Part shown: positions 52,584-60,571 of the stretch, piece by piece | Layout: every line of letters starts with the position of its first letter | How positions within the stretch are numbered: position 1 is the stretch's first letter | Position numbers and translations under genes: made by a program | Assembly: GCA_001898165.1 (NCBI GenBank) | Contig: MKTD01000014.1 | Location: 124,001-188,000 of the forward strand | Length of the DNA: 64,000 nucleotides | Source: Bacteroidia bacterium 43-41 | GTDB taxonomy: Bacteria > Bacteroidota > Bacteroidia > Bacteroidales > Dysgonomonadaceae | Direction of reading: 5' to 3' | Notes under the pieces: generated by a model | Told to the model about the DNA's origin: nothing | The model's input: the letters and a program-made list of their open reading frames with translations, nothing else | Database searches by the model: none

Positions 52584-53537
52584 TTATCTTCTTTTTCTGA
52601 TGCTGTTTTTTTCTTTTTCTCTAATGGCTTTCAACGAAGCTTTAATGGCTTTTTCGGAAGTATCGTACTGAAATTCATAACCCGCATCCTGAATCTTCTT
52701 AGATGAGATACGGCTTCCACCCAGAATCATACCCGCTGCTTCGCCCAGAATCAGACGCATTAAAAACGAAGGGATGTGAGGCATAAAATAAGGCCGTTTC
52801 ATCACCTTTGCCAACGTATGCATAAAATCGGCATTACTGATAAATTCCGGCGAAACCGCGTTATATACCCCTTTCATATCAGTATCTTCAATAGCTTTCA
52901 GATACATCCGGCAAAGGTCTTCGATATGTATCCACGTCAAATACTGCTTGCCGCTCCCGATGGGTGCGCCCAACCCGAAACGAATGGGAAGGATTAGTTT
53001 CCTGAATGCGTCGCTGTTTTTTGAAATCACGAAACCTGTACGAAAAACCACGGTACGGACACCGAGTTGTTCCTGAAAATTGAAAGCGGCCGTTTCCCAT
53101 TTACGGCAAGTCCGGCTCAGGAAGTCATTCTCGGTGGGGGCATCTTCCTCGGTGTATGTGTTGTTGGTTATTTTCACGCCGTAATACCCGATTGCTGAAG
53201 CAGAGATAAAGGCTTCGGGCTTTTTGTCCATCGATTTAACGGTGTCGAGCAAAAGTTGTGCGGTTTGAACACGGCTTTCCACGATACTCTGTTTTTTAAG
53301 CCTTGTCCATGGATCTTCTCCAATATTCGATCCCGCCAGATGGATAATGATATCGGCTTGTCCAACGGCTTCTTTTTCTATTTCGTTTCGCTGATAATCC
53401 CATCTGTACCGGGGTATCTCGGCTTTTACAAATCGTTCGCGGCTAAGCCAAATCACCCTGTATCCTTTCTCGATAAGCAATCGCGATAGTTTTCTTCCTA
53501 TTAAGCCCGATCCCCCTGTTATTAAAATTGTTTTCAT
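52584..53537 (-). CDS. TIGR01777-family NAD-dependent epimerase-like oxidoreductase
   Basis: A 317-residue short-chain dehydrogenase-type protein: Rossmann motif GGSGLIGRKLSRLLIEKGYR at the N-terminus, IIHLAGSNI, ASAIGYYG and the family-specific TEEDAPTENDFLSRTCRKWE. The C-terminal DUF1731 region (FMPHIPSFLMRLILGEAAGM, ISSKKIQDAGYEFQY) confirms the TIGR01777/YfcH type. Role unknown; YfcH has been linked to cell-division functions in some bacteria. It lies 16 bp after the Zn-peptidase gene. Confidence 0.9.
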   Translation of the reverse strand: MKTILITGGSGLIGRKLSRLLIEKGYRVIWLSRERFVKAEIPRYRWDYQRNEIEKEAVGQADIIIHLAGSNIGEDPWTRLKKQSIVESRVQTAQLLLDTVKSMDKKPEAFISASAIGYYGVKITNNTYTEEDAPTENDFLSRTCRKWETAAFNFQEQLGVRTVVFRTGFVISKNSDAFRKLILPIRFGLGAPIGSGKQYLTWIHIEDLCRMYLKAIEDTDMKGVYNAVSPEFISNADFMHTLAKVMKRPYFMPHIPSFLMRLILGEAAGMILGGSRISSKKIQDAGYEFQYDTSEKAIKASLKAIREKEKNSIRKRR

Positions 53538-53553
53538 CGCAGAGCAGTTTGTT

Positions 53554-54237
53554 TTATCTCCGGCTTCCGCTCATGGCAATCATAATGTAGTATAATAGTG
53601 TTGCCAGCGAACTCAAGGCGGCCACAACATAAGTATATCCTGCCCAACGCAAAGCATCCGTAGCCTGCGAGTGGTTGCTTACATCGGTAACACCTGCACT
53701 GCTTAGCCAGATCAACGCCCTGTTGGTCGCATTTTTTTCTACCGGAAGTGTTATAAAGCTAAACAGGGTTGTTAAGGCAAATAAGCCGATCCCTATCCAA
53801 AGCAATGCCGGGAAAGTTGTTATTGTAATAATCCCGAGCAGCAATATCCACGTGACCCACCTCGAAGATGCACTCACAACGGGTACTAAAGCCGAACGCA
53901 TTTTCAGAGGCGCGTAACCTTTGGCGTGTTGCAAAGCGTGTCCCGTTTCGTGAGCCGCCACAGCAGCTGCGGCAACACTATTGCTCCCGTAAACCGGCTC
54001 GCTCAGATTGATGGTTTTATTGGCAGGGTTGTAATGGTCGGTAAGCTGGCCGCGGACCGAAATAACCTGAACGTCGTATATACCGTTGTCATGAAGCATT
54101 TTTTCTGCCACATCCCTGCCCGTCATACCGTTTCTCAGGGGAATTCTTGAATATTTTTTAAACCGGTTCTGCAACGTAATCTGCACACCAAAACCTGCTA
54201 CTGCAATTAAAATCAATAAAAACCAAACAGCACTCAT
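53554..54237 (-). CDS. Zinc metallopeptidase, YugP family
   Basis: A 227-residue membrane-embedded peptidase. The start at 54237 (MSAVWFLLILIAVAGFGVQI) gives an N-terminal transmembrane helix; a longer frame with 31 further residues is not supported. Then DHYNPANKTINLSEPVYGSN, the zinc motif AAHETGHALQHAKGY (HExxH), three or four further helices (WVTWILLLGIITITTFPALL, ALTTLFSFITLPVEKNATNR) and a C-terminal helix. YugP-like proteins are HExxH proteases in the cytoplasmic membrane of unknown substrate. Part of the fur to VOC gene run. Confidence 0.88.
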   Translation of the reverse strand: MSAVWFLLILIAVAGFGVQITLQNRFKKYSRIPLRNGMTGRDVAEKMLHDNGIYDVQVISVRGQLTDHYNPANKTINLSEPVYGSNSVAAAAVAAHETGHALQHAKGYAPLKMRSALVPVVSASSRWVTWILLLGIITITTFPALLWIGIGLFALTTLFSFITLPVEKNATNRALIWLSSAGVTDVSNHSQATDALRWAGYTYVVAALSSLATLLYYIMIAMSGSRR

Positions 54238-54359
54238 GTGATAATTTTTTAGATCATTTTTTATTAAACGCAAAACACCTGCAAAATGTTTTCTACAGAT
54301 TGAATGTGCAAAAGTCATACCAAAATTCAACGGGCAGATATAATATACCTGACTGAACT

Positions 54360-55004
54360 TCAGTTCACAATACCTTTCAGCATCGGTACAAACCGAAAAT
54401 AACCCGCACCGGTGGTCGTATAGTTTTTATCGTCGGTTTTTTCAACCACCATCATCTCCTGTAACTTTTCACCTACCGGCACCACCATTCTCCCCCCTGT
54501 CGCAAGCTGCTCCAGCAGTTTTTCCGGAATTTCCGGCGCCCCGCACGTAATAAGAATACCATTGAATGGAGCATATCGGGGTAATCCGTCAAATCCATCA
54601 CCGTGGATCAGGACGGCATCTTTATATCCCAGTGCCGACAAATTCTCTTTCGCCGTCAGATAGAGTTTTTTGTGTCTTTCAATGCTGTAAACCCTGTAAC
54701 CCAATTCACACAGGATAGCCGCCTGATATCCGCTTCCGGTACCAATTTCAAGAACTTTGTCACCCTTCTGCATTTTCAACAAACCGGTCTGCATGGCCAC
54801 GGTGGTGATCTGAGAAATAGTTTGCCCCGATGCAATAGGCAATGGCTCATCCCGATAGGCGGCATGTCTCTGGTCTTCACCCACAAACAGATGGCGGGGC
54901 ACGCTTTTCATAGCCAGAATAACCTCATCCGCAATGGCACATTTTCCGGCTATTTGATCCATTACTTCATATCGCAAACTTTGTTGAAAAAGATCATCAT
55001 CCAT
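54360..55004 (-). CDS. pcm: Protein-L-isoaspartate O-methyltransferase
   Basis: Pcm methylates isoaspartyl residues so that damaged proteins are repaired. The 214-residue protein has the family markers: VPRHLFVGEDQRHAAYRDEP, PIASGQTISQITTVAMQTGL, motif I VLEIGTGSGYQAAIL, HGDGFDGLP and ILITCGAPEIPEKLLEQLA, then GGRMVVPVGE. The start lies 24 bp after the purA stop, probably in the same transcript. The stop is followed upstream-facing by a short palindromic stretch near 54353-54366. Confidence 0.92.
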   Translation of the reverse strand: MDDDLFQQSLRYEVMDQIAGKCAIADEVILAMKSVPRHLFVGEDQRHAAYRDEPLPIASGQTISQITTVAMQTGLLKMQKGDKVLEIGTGSGYQAAILCELGYRVYSIERHKKLYLTAKENLSALGYKDAVLIHGDGFDGLPRYAPFNGILITCGAPEIPEKLLEQLATGGRMVVPVGEKLQEMMVVEKTDDKNYTTTGAGYFRFVPMLKGIVN

Positions 55005-55028
55005 ATTTGCTTGCTTCCAGGCGTTTTG

Positions 55029-56288
55029 TTATCTGACTATCGTCTGCGCCCTGTCTGGGCCTACCGAAACGATGGCGACAGGTACGCCCAGCTCTTCTTC
55101 CAAAAACGAAAGGTAAGCATTAAACTCTTCGGGGAACTCATCTTCCGACTGCATCTTCGTCATATCGGTTTTCCAACCCGGCAGTTCAACAAGAACAGGT
55201 TCAATGTTCTCCGTGATGTCGAAAGGCAAATCTTCCGTTTCTTCTCCGTTAATCTTGTAAGCCACACATACCTTAATGGTTTCGAAGGTATCCAGCACGT
55301 CACTTTTCATCATCACCAGCTTGGTTACCCCGTTGAGCATCACCGTATAGCGAAGCGCTACCAGGTCAATCCATCCGCAGCGTCGCGGACGCCCGGTAAC
55401 GGAGCCGTACTCATGGCCCAAATCGCGCATCTGCTGTCCGTCTTCATCGAACAGTTCCGTAGGAAACGGGCCGCTGCCCACACGGGTACAGTATGCCTTA
55501 AAAATACCGAACACATCGCGGATTTTGCGGGGAGCAACGCCTAATCCTGTACAAGCACCGGCACAAATGGTGTTGGATGAGGTAACAAACGGATAGGAGC
55601 CAAAATCGATATCGAGCATAGAGCCTTGTGCACCTTCGGCAAGCACACTCTTGCCCCCCACCAGTGATTGATTGATGTAATGTTCCGAATCGATAATATT
55701 GAACGATTTCAATTTCTCTATTCCGGCAAACCATTCATTTTCAACCCCTTCCAAAACGTATTTATGACCGTATCGGGCAAGCATCTCGATATGTCTTGCC
55801 GTTGCTTTTTTGTATTTCTCTTCAAAATTGTGGAACAGGTCTCCCACTCTCAAACCGGTTCTACTCACTTTATCGGTATAAGCCGGACCGATTCCTTTTC
55901 CGGTTGTTCCGATTTTTGAATCGCCTTTCGCCTGTTCCATCGCTTCGTCAAGCAAGCGGTGAGTAGGCAAAATTAAATGTGCTTTCTTTGAAATATACAA
56001 CCGGTCGGTCAATGCATGCCCCGACGCTTCCAACGCTTCCACCTCAGTCTTGAACAGGGCCGGGTCGAGCACAACGCCATTTCCGATAATATTGATTTTC
56101 CCTTGTTGAAAAATCCCCGACGGGATCGATCTCAGTACATATTTCTGATTTTCAAACTCCAACGTATGACCGGCATTTGGCCCGCCCTGAAAACGAGCCA
56201 CAATATCGTAATTGGGCGTTAAAACATCCACAACTTTTCCTTTTCCTTCATCGCCCCACTGGAGGCCTAAAATTACATCTACATCCAT
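55029..56288 (-). CDS. purA: Adenylosuccinate synthetase
   Basis: PurA makes adenylosuccinate from IMP, aspartate and GTP, the first step to AMP. The 419-residue length is normal. Visible: the P-loop-like LGLQWGDEGKGKVVDVL, the IMP/GTP loops VARFQGGPNAGHT, GTTGKGIGPAYTDKVSR, LAEGAQGSMLDIDFGSYPFV and the base-recognition GSVTGRPRRCGWIDLVAL. It begins 19 bp after the fur-like gene and precedes pcm, in one operon. Confidence 0.97.
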   Translation of the reverse strand: MDVDVILGLQWGDEGKGKVVDVLTPNYDIVARFQGGPNAGHTLEFENQKYVLRSIPSGIFQQGKINIIGNGVVLDPALFKTEVEALEASGHALTDRLYISKKAHLILPTHRLLDEAMEQAKGDSKIGTTGKGIGPAYTDKVSRTGLRVGDLFHNFEEKYKKATARHIEMLARYGHKYVLEGVENEWFAGIEKLKSFNIIDSEHYINQSLVGGKSVLAEGAQGSMLDIDFGSYPFVTSSNTICAGACTGLGVAPRKIRDVFGIFKAYCTRVGSGPFPTELFDEDGQQMRDLGHEYGSVTGRPRRCGWIDLVALRYTVMLNGVTKLVMMKSDVLDTFETIKVCVAYKINGEETEDLPFDITENIEPVLVELPGWKTDMTKMQSEDEFPEEFNAYLSFLEEELGVPVAIVSVGPDRAQTIVR

Positions 56289-56307
56289 TTCTTACCTCTT
56301 ATTGTTA

Positions 56308-56799
56308 TTATTTTTTCGCTTCATTATTCAGCCTTCTCAACGCAATTTTCTTTGCATGGCTGCACTTGCTGCAAATCCCGTAAATATACATGCTGTAATA
56401 ACTTACGGTAAATTTTTTAATCTTTCGCTGCTGCGCCGGAGTGAACAGGTTGCCGTTTTTGGTTTCCCAAACTTCGCCACAGCTGGTGCATATGATATGA
56501 TCGTGATTTTCATTACCGTAGGCACGTTCGTATTTCGAAATATTTCCGCCGAACTGATGTTTCACCACCAGGCCGCAATCGAGCAGCAGTTCAATGGTAT
56601 TGTAGAGTGTGGCCCGGCTGACACGGAAATTCACATCCACCATGGATTTGTATAACGAATCCATATCAAAATGCCCTTTCGTGTTGTAAATATGATCGAG
56701 TATGGCAAATCTCTCGGGAGTTTTACGATGCTTGTGGTCAGAGAGATACTGCATGAACTCGTCTTTCACCTGTTTTCTCAATTTTTGACTGTTATCCAT
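56308..56799 (-). CDS. Fur-family transcriptional regulator
   Basis: A 163-residue Fur-superfamily repressor. The N-terminal winged helix (RKTPERFAILDHIYNTKGHF, MDSLYKSMVDVNFRVSRATL, YNTIELLLDCGLV) is followed by the dimerisation domain (DHIICTSCGEVWE) and a C-terminal YGICSKCSHAKK, giving two CxxC pairs for structural zinc. Sensory metal-ligand residues suggest iron (Fur) or peroxide (PerR); which cannot be told. A -7 box lies only 4 bp upstream of the ATG. The co-transcribed downstream genes are purA and pcm. Confidence 0.9.
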   Translation of the reverse strand: MDNSQKLRKQVKDEFMQYLSDHKHRKTPERFAILDHIYNTKGHFDMDSLYKSMVDVNFRVSRATLYNTIELLLDCGLVVKHQFGGNISKYERAYGNENHDHIICTSCGEVWETKNGNLFTPAQQRKIKKFTVSYYSMYIYGICSKCSHAKKIALRRLNNEAKK

Positions 56800-56803
56800 A
56801 GTA

Positions 56804-56811
56804 CAAAAATA
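56804..56811 (-). promoter_or_regulatory. -7 box adjacent to the fur-like start codon
   Basis: On the minus strand TATTTTTG matches TAnnTTTG; only TACT separates it from the ATG at 56799. This implies transcription starting at or within the start codon (a leaderless message). Confidence 0.5.
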
Positions 56812-56974
56812 TTCCTTTTTTCAATCGTTTGAAGTTATTTTTCTATATTTTTAAAAAGACTGTTTAAATCTGTTTTGCTATTCAAAAAGAATTATTTTCA
56901 GGAGAGTTCTCTCTTGTTTTGGCGATAATAGCGGGATAAAAAATTCAAACAGCTTCTAAAGATACACATTAATA

Positions 56975-58426
56975 TCATTTAATTGTTTCGGAGTGGACAA
57001 AAAATGCCGGATAACAAATTTCACTCTCGTTGTGATATGAGTCTGAAGCCGTCACAAAATAATAATATCCCTTTTCATCAATGAGAGCGGAATAGTCAAA
57101 AACGGGCTCTCGCAATCCCGTGGCAAGGATATTTTCGGCATTATCGACATCAAAATCTTCCGTTTCACTCCTGTAAACATTGTAGGTGACACGCGTCCCC
57201 GCATTATCGGTTTTCCACTTCAACTGCAATTTTCCGTTCACGTTTTCGGCTGTTAAATCGTACGGTGCTTTAGGAATTTCATTCGAAAGCCAGGTCATCG
57301 CGGGCAGTTTTGCCGGATGGCGGTAATAGTGGTCAATGGCATTCAAGATCCCTTTCGTGTTCGACAAGACATTATCTGCCCGGAAGTATGCCTGCCCGGA
57401 AGACTCGCTCTTTCTCGTGTAATCGATCTGATTCACGATATCTTGCCGGCTCCATCCCAATTCGATCATCTGATAAGTACCTAATCCCGGAACGATAATG
57501 CGACTGTTCCCATTCTCAAGCCAATCGTCCACAAAAGGATAAAAAAGATGCTCTTTGTAGTACATCATCGGATAGAGGGCATCGTGTTTACCCATTTTCA
57601 TCCACTGTGCAGCATCCTGAAAAACAGTTTCAAAAGCCGTCCACCCAGCGCCTCTGTTTCCCAACGCCCGATAACGCCCTAATGGAGCGCTACTGACCTG
57701 CACCCATTTTTTTTGACTTTTCACCCAATCGTAAGCTTTGGTCACAAAGCGGGTAATGTTGTCCCTGCGCCATTCTTCTATTGTTTTCCCCTTACCGTGG
57801 AGCCTGTACATCCCTGCATCCGGAAATTTTCCCGTATTGTCCGGATACCGGATATAGTCGAACTGAATACCGTCGATATCATAATTTACAACTATCTCCT
57901 TAACCATAGATAAAAGATAATCGTCGGTTTTTGGATTGCCCGGATCAAGAAACCATTCACCCCGGTATTTTTTAGTTATAGACGGGTTTATCCGGGTTAC
58001 CGATCTTGCACCTAAACTCCTGACGTGCTTATCTCCTCCCAACGGATAGGTAACCAGCCAGGCATGTAACTCCATACCGCGTTTATGGCACTCCTCTATG
58101 GCGAAAGCCAACGGATCGAATTTAGGTTTCCCGTATCCGGACGGGACAATAATCGATGCTAGCGGCTCAATTTTTGAATCATAAAACACCTCGCCCCTCG
58201 CCCTGACCTGAAATATCACGGTATTGAAATTGTATCTCTGCAAACTATCGAGCATGGCAACAAGTTCCCTCTTTTGCTCCTGCTGGCTGATTTTATTTCT
58301 CGGCCAGTCGAGTCCGTAATTAGTCGTCAGCCAGACTGCTCTAACCTCAGAAGCAGGTAGCTGGACAGAAAAAATTCTCATCGGGATATACAAAAAAACG
58401 ATGAGAAGCAGGTATGTTTTATTCAT
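56975..58426 (-). CDS. Family 10-like glycosyl hydrolase (GHL10/DUF187)
   Basis: A 483-residue exported putative glycosidase. Signal peptide MNKTYLLLIVFLYIPMRIFS, then the GHL10 domain (EVRAVWLTTNYGLDWPRNKI, YNFNTVIFQVRARGEVFYDS, DGIQFDYIRYP, PLGRYRALGNRGAGW), and a C-terminal fibronectin type III-like domain (YNVYRSETEDFDVDNAEN, YYFVTASDSYHNESE). YngK-type enzymes of this family act on glycans, often peptidoglycan-related. It is a single-gene unit with about 230 bp of AT-rich upstream sequence. Confidence 0.88.
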   Translation of the reverse strand: MNKTYLLLIVFLYIPMRIFSVQLPASEVRAVWLTTNYGLDWPRNKISQQEQKRELVAMLDSLQRYNFNTVIFQVRARGEVFYDSKIEPLASIIVPSGYGKPKFDPLAFAIEECHKRGMELHAWLVTYPLGGDKHVRSLGARSVTRINPSITKKYRGEWFLDPGNPKTDDYLLSMVKEIVVNYDIDGIQFDYIRYPDNTGKFPDAGMYRLHGKGKTIEEWRRDNITRFVTKAYDWVKSQKKWVQVSSAPLGRYRALGNRGAGWTAFETVFQDAAQWMKMGKHDALYPMMYYKEHLFYPFVDDWLENGNSRIIVPGLGTYQMIELGWSRQDIVNQIDYTRKSESSGQAYFRADNVLSNTKGILNAIDHYYRHPAKLPAMTWLSNEIPKAPYDLTAENVNGKLQLKWKTDNAGTRVTYNVYRSETEDFDVDNAENILATGLREPVFDYSALIDEKGYYYFVTASDSYHNESEICYPAFFVHSETIK

Positions 58427-58586
58427 TAATTAAAATCGTTCTAAACTTAGCGATACAAATTTAAAACAAAATTGCAGTGCCGGTGCACTTTTTTCGAATG
58501 TTAACATTTAGAAACTGTTCAAATTTCTTAGTATCGCCAGCGTGTCATTACGATGTGATATTTTACAAAACTTTATGCCAATAGTA

Positions 58587-58617
58587 TTGCAAAACTTAAT
58601 AATTAATTCTACTTTTG
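58587..58617 (+). promoter_or_regulatory. Promoter of tatA
   Basis: TTG (58587-58589), 20 bp spacer, TACTTTTG (58610-58617), the latter an exact -7 match. 42 bp leader to the tatA ATG. The rest of the 58427-58659 gap is AT-rich with no supported gene. Confidence 0.6.
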
Positions 58618-58659
58618 TATGTTTGTAATAATTAAATAAACAGATTAACAAAAAAACCT

Positions 58660-58869
58660 ATGAATCCACTTCTTTTTAATTTAAATGGATGGGAAATTCC
58701 CATTATTGTTTTAGTTATCCTGATCCTTTTCGGTGGAAAGAAAATACCCGAATTTATGAAAGGGCTGGGAAAAGGAATCAACAGCTTCAAAAAGGGACTG
58801 AATGATATTGAAGAAGATATTAAAGCCGATCCGTCTGACAAAAAGACATCGTCCACAAACAATCAATAA
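58660..58869 (+). CDS. tatA: Twin-arginine translocase subunit TatA
   Basis: A 69-residue TatA: a short N-terminal hydrophobic helix ([20 protein letters not shown]) whose FGGKKIPEF hinge matches the TatA/B signature FGxxxxPE, an amphipathic helix ([17 protein letters not shown]) and an acidic tail. TatA oligomers form the channel for folded, cofactor-bearing proteins. No tatB is near. It stands 98 bp before tatC, with a large hairpin between. Confidence 0.92.
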   Translation: MNPLLFNLNGWEIPIIVLVILILFGGKKIPEFMKGLGKGINSFKKGLNDIEEDIKADPSDKKTSSTNNQ

Positions 58870-58903
58870 CTCAACTTTCGGGTTATTGTAATAATCACCT
58901 GTT

Positions 58904-58941
58904 CTCGGGATCAATCCATGACTTTGTGGATTTTTTCCGAG
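58904..58941 (+). terminator. Hairpin/terminator between tatA and tatC
   Basis: Outer stem CTCGG (58904-58908) with CCGAG (58937-58941), inner stem AATCCA (58913-58918) with TGGATT (58927-58932), and four more T (58933-58936) after the inner stem. It can end most transcripts after tatA or be an attenuator that sets a high TatA-to-TatC ratio. Confidence 0.6.
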
Positions 58942-58967
58942 ATTAAATTCTATAATCTATCGGCTGC

Positions 58968-59798
58968 ATGAAAGAGAAAGAAATGTCCTTTTGGGACCAT
59001 CTCGAGGAATTCCGTTGGACTTTGATACGCATTATCGCTGCGGTGCTTGTTTTGTCCATTGCCGGATTCATCCTTGTCCCTCGTATTTTCGACTCGATAA
59101 TTCTTGCGCCCACCTCGTCTGATTTTGTCACATATAGGTTTTTGGAAGGAGCCAGTAAATACATTCCTTTCCTCCCCGATTTTTCTGCGGAATCTTTTCA
59201 TGTTGAAATGTTGAACATTAACATGACAACGCAGTTCATGACCTATATTTCCACTTCCCTGACATTTGCCGTCCTTCTGACCATCCCATATATTTTGTTT
59301 GAAATCTGGCGCTTTATCAGCCCTGCCCTGTACGAAAATGAAACAAAAGGAGTAAGAATGGCATTCGGCTTTGGCGGTGTGATGTTCGTGATAGGTTGCC
59401 TGGTAGGTTATTTTATTGTTTTTCCGTTGATCTTTCGATTTCTTATTACTTTTGAATTAAGTGATGTCATTAAAAACAGCATTTCGCTCGATTCATACAT
59501 GAACAATTTTTACACCCTCATCCTTATTATGGGAGTGGTGTTTGAGTTACCACTTGTTTTCTGGCTTTTATCCAATCTGGGATTAATATACCGTTCTTTC
59601 TTCCGCAAGTATCGCAGGCACGCAGTGGTAGGCTCCTTGATACTGGCAGCCCTGATCACCCCGTCGGGTGACCCGTTTTCGCTCTTCGTGGTTACCATAC
59701 CGCTTTATATGCTTTGGGAGATAAGTGCACTTGTGGTAAAAAAAGAACCTCCGGAAGAAGAAGAGGAGGAAGAAGTTTTGCCGGCGATTATGGAGTAA
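58968..59798 (+). CDS. tatC: Sec-independent translocase TatC
   Basis: A 276-residue integral membrane protein with six transmembrane helices. N-terminal MSFWDHLEEFRWTLIRII matches the conserved xxHLxELRxRL signature that recognises twin-arginine signals; LTFAVLLTIPYILFEIWRFI and the GVVFELPLVFWLLSNLGLI helix are also conserved. The C-terminus is an acidic run of Glu (PPEEEEEEEV). It is the receptor component of the Tat pathway. Together with TatA it forms a minimal two-gene system, as in many Bacteroidota. Confidence 0.95.
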   Translation: MKEKEMSFWDHLEEFRWTLIRIIAAVLVLSIAGFILVPRIFDSIILAPTSSDFVTYRFLEGASKYIPFLPDFSAESFHVEMLNINMTTQFMTYISTSLTFAVLLTIPYILFEIWRFISPALYENETKGVRMAFGFGGVMFVIGCLVGYFIVFPLIFRFLITFELSDVIKNSISLDSYMNNFYTLILIMGVVFELPLVFWLLSNLGLIYRSFFRKYRRHAVVGSLILAALITPSGDPFSLFVVTIPLYMLWEISALVVKKEPPEEEEEEEVLPAIME

Positions 59799-59821
59799 AT
59801 GGTAAAAGGCTTATCAATTTT

Positions 59822-60571
59822 ATGGATATTCTTATTATTGAAGATGAGTGCTTATTGGCCGATGAATTACAAGAAAAGCTTTTACATATAAACCCATCGT
59901 ATAACATTGTAGCAAAACTTCATGGAGTAGATGAGGCAGTGGAGTGGCTCAACGACAACTCTTGCGACCTGATTTTTATGGATATCCAATTGAGTGACGG
60001 GCTTTCTTTTTCCATTTTCGACAAAATAGAAGTGCAAACTCCGGTTATTTTCACTACTGCTTACGATCAATACGCCATACAAGCATTCGATGTAAACAGC
60101 ATAGCCTATATTCTGAAGCCCGTAGAAGAATCTGAAATAAAAAAAGCGTTGAGTAAATATAAATCACTCGAACGCTCATACATAAGTAATTTACAAAAAC
60201 TCATTTCAGAAATTCAGCCGAAAAAATCATCTTATAAAGAGCAGTTAATCTTAACACATGGCACCGTAAAAAAGGTTGTAAGTATAAATGAAATTTCTTA
60301 TTTTCAGGCCGATGACAGGTATGTTTTCGCTTTTACGACGTTTGCCAAACGCCTGTTTTGCGATTCTACCTTGAAGGATTTGGAAAATATTCTAAATCCG
60401 GATCTGTTTTTCCGGATCAACCGTACTTTTATTATTCGAAAAGATGCTGTAGAAGAGTGGGTTCCACTTTCAAAAGGCAGAATCAAAGTACGCATGAAGC
60501 ATAAACCATTCGAAGGATTTATTGTTAGCAGGGCCCGTTCACAGCAATTCAAATCATGGTTGAAAAATTGA
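59822..60571 (+). CDS. LytTR-type response regulator
   Basis: A 249-residue response regulator. The start at 59822 (MDILIIEDECLL) is set by the receiver fold; an earlier start inside tatC gives only junk. Receiver residues: Glu7-Asp8, phospho-acceptor Asp54 (DLIFMDIQLSDG), Lys99 (ILKPVE). The C-terminal LytTR DNA-binding domain (about 140-245: HGTVKKVVSINEISYFQADD, FFRINRTFIIRKDAVEEW, VSRARSQQFKSWL) binds direct repeats in promoters. It overlaps its cognate kinase gene by 16 bp. Confidence 0.92.
   Translation: MDILIIEDECLLADELQEKLLHINPSYNIVAKLHGVDEAVEWLNDNSCDLIFMDIQLSDGLSFSIFDKIEVQTPVIFTTAYDQYAIQAFDVNSIAYILKPVEESEIKKALSKYKSLERSYISNLQKLISEIQPKKSSYKEQLILTHGTVKKVVSINEISYFQADDRYVFAFTTFAKRLFCDSTLKDLENILNPDLFFRINRTFIIRKDAVEEWVPLSKGRIKVRMKHKPFEGFIVSRARSQQFKSWLKN

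Noticed and set aside
54353-54368. Short palindromic TGAACTTCAGTTCA at the end of pcm as another copy of the TTCAGTGAACGA module
   Set aside because: Only about six bases agree and the hairpin module is absent, so it is treated as chance.
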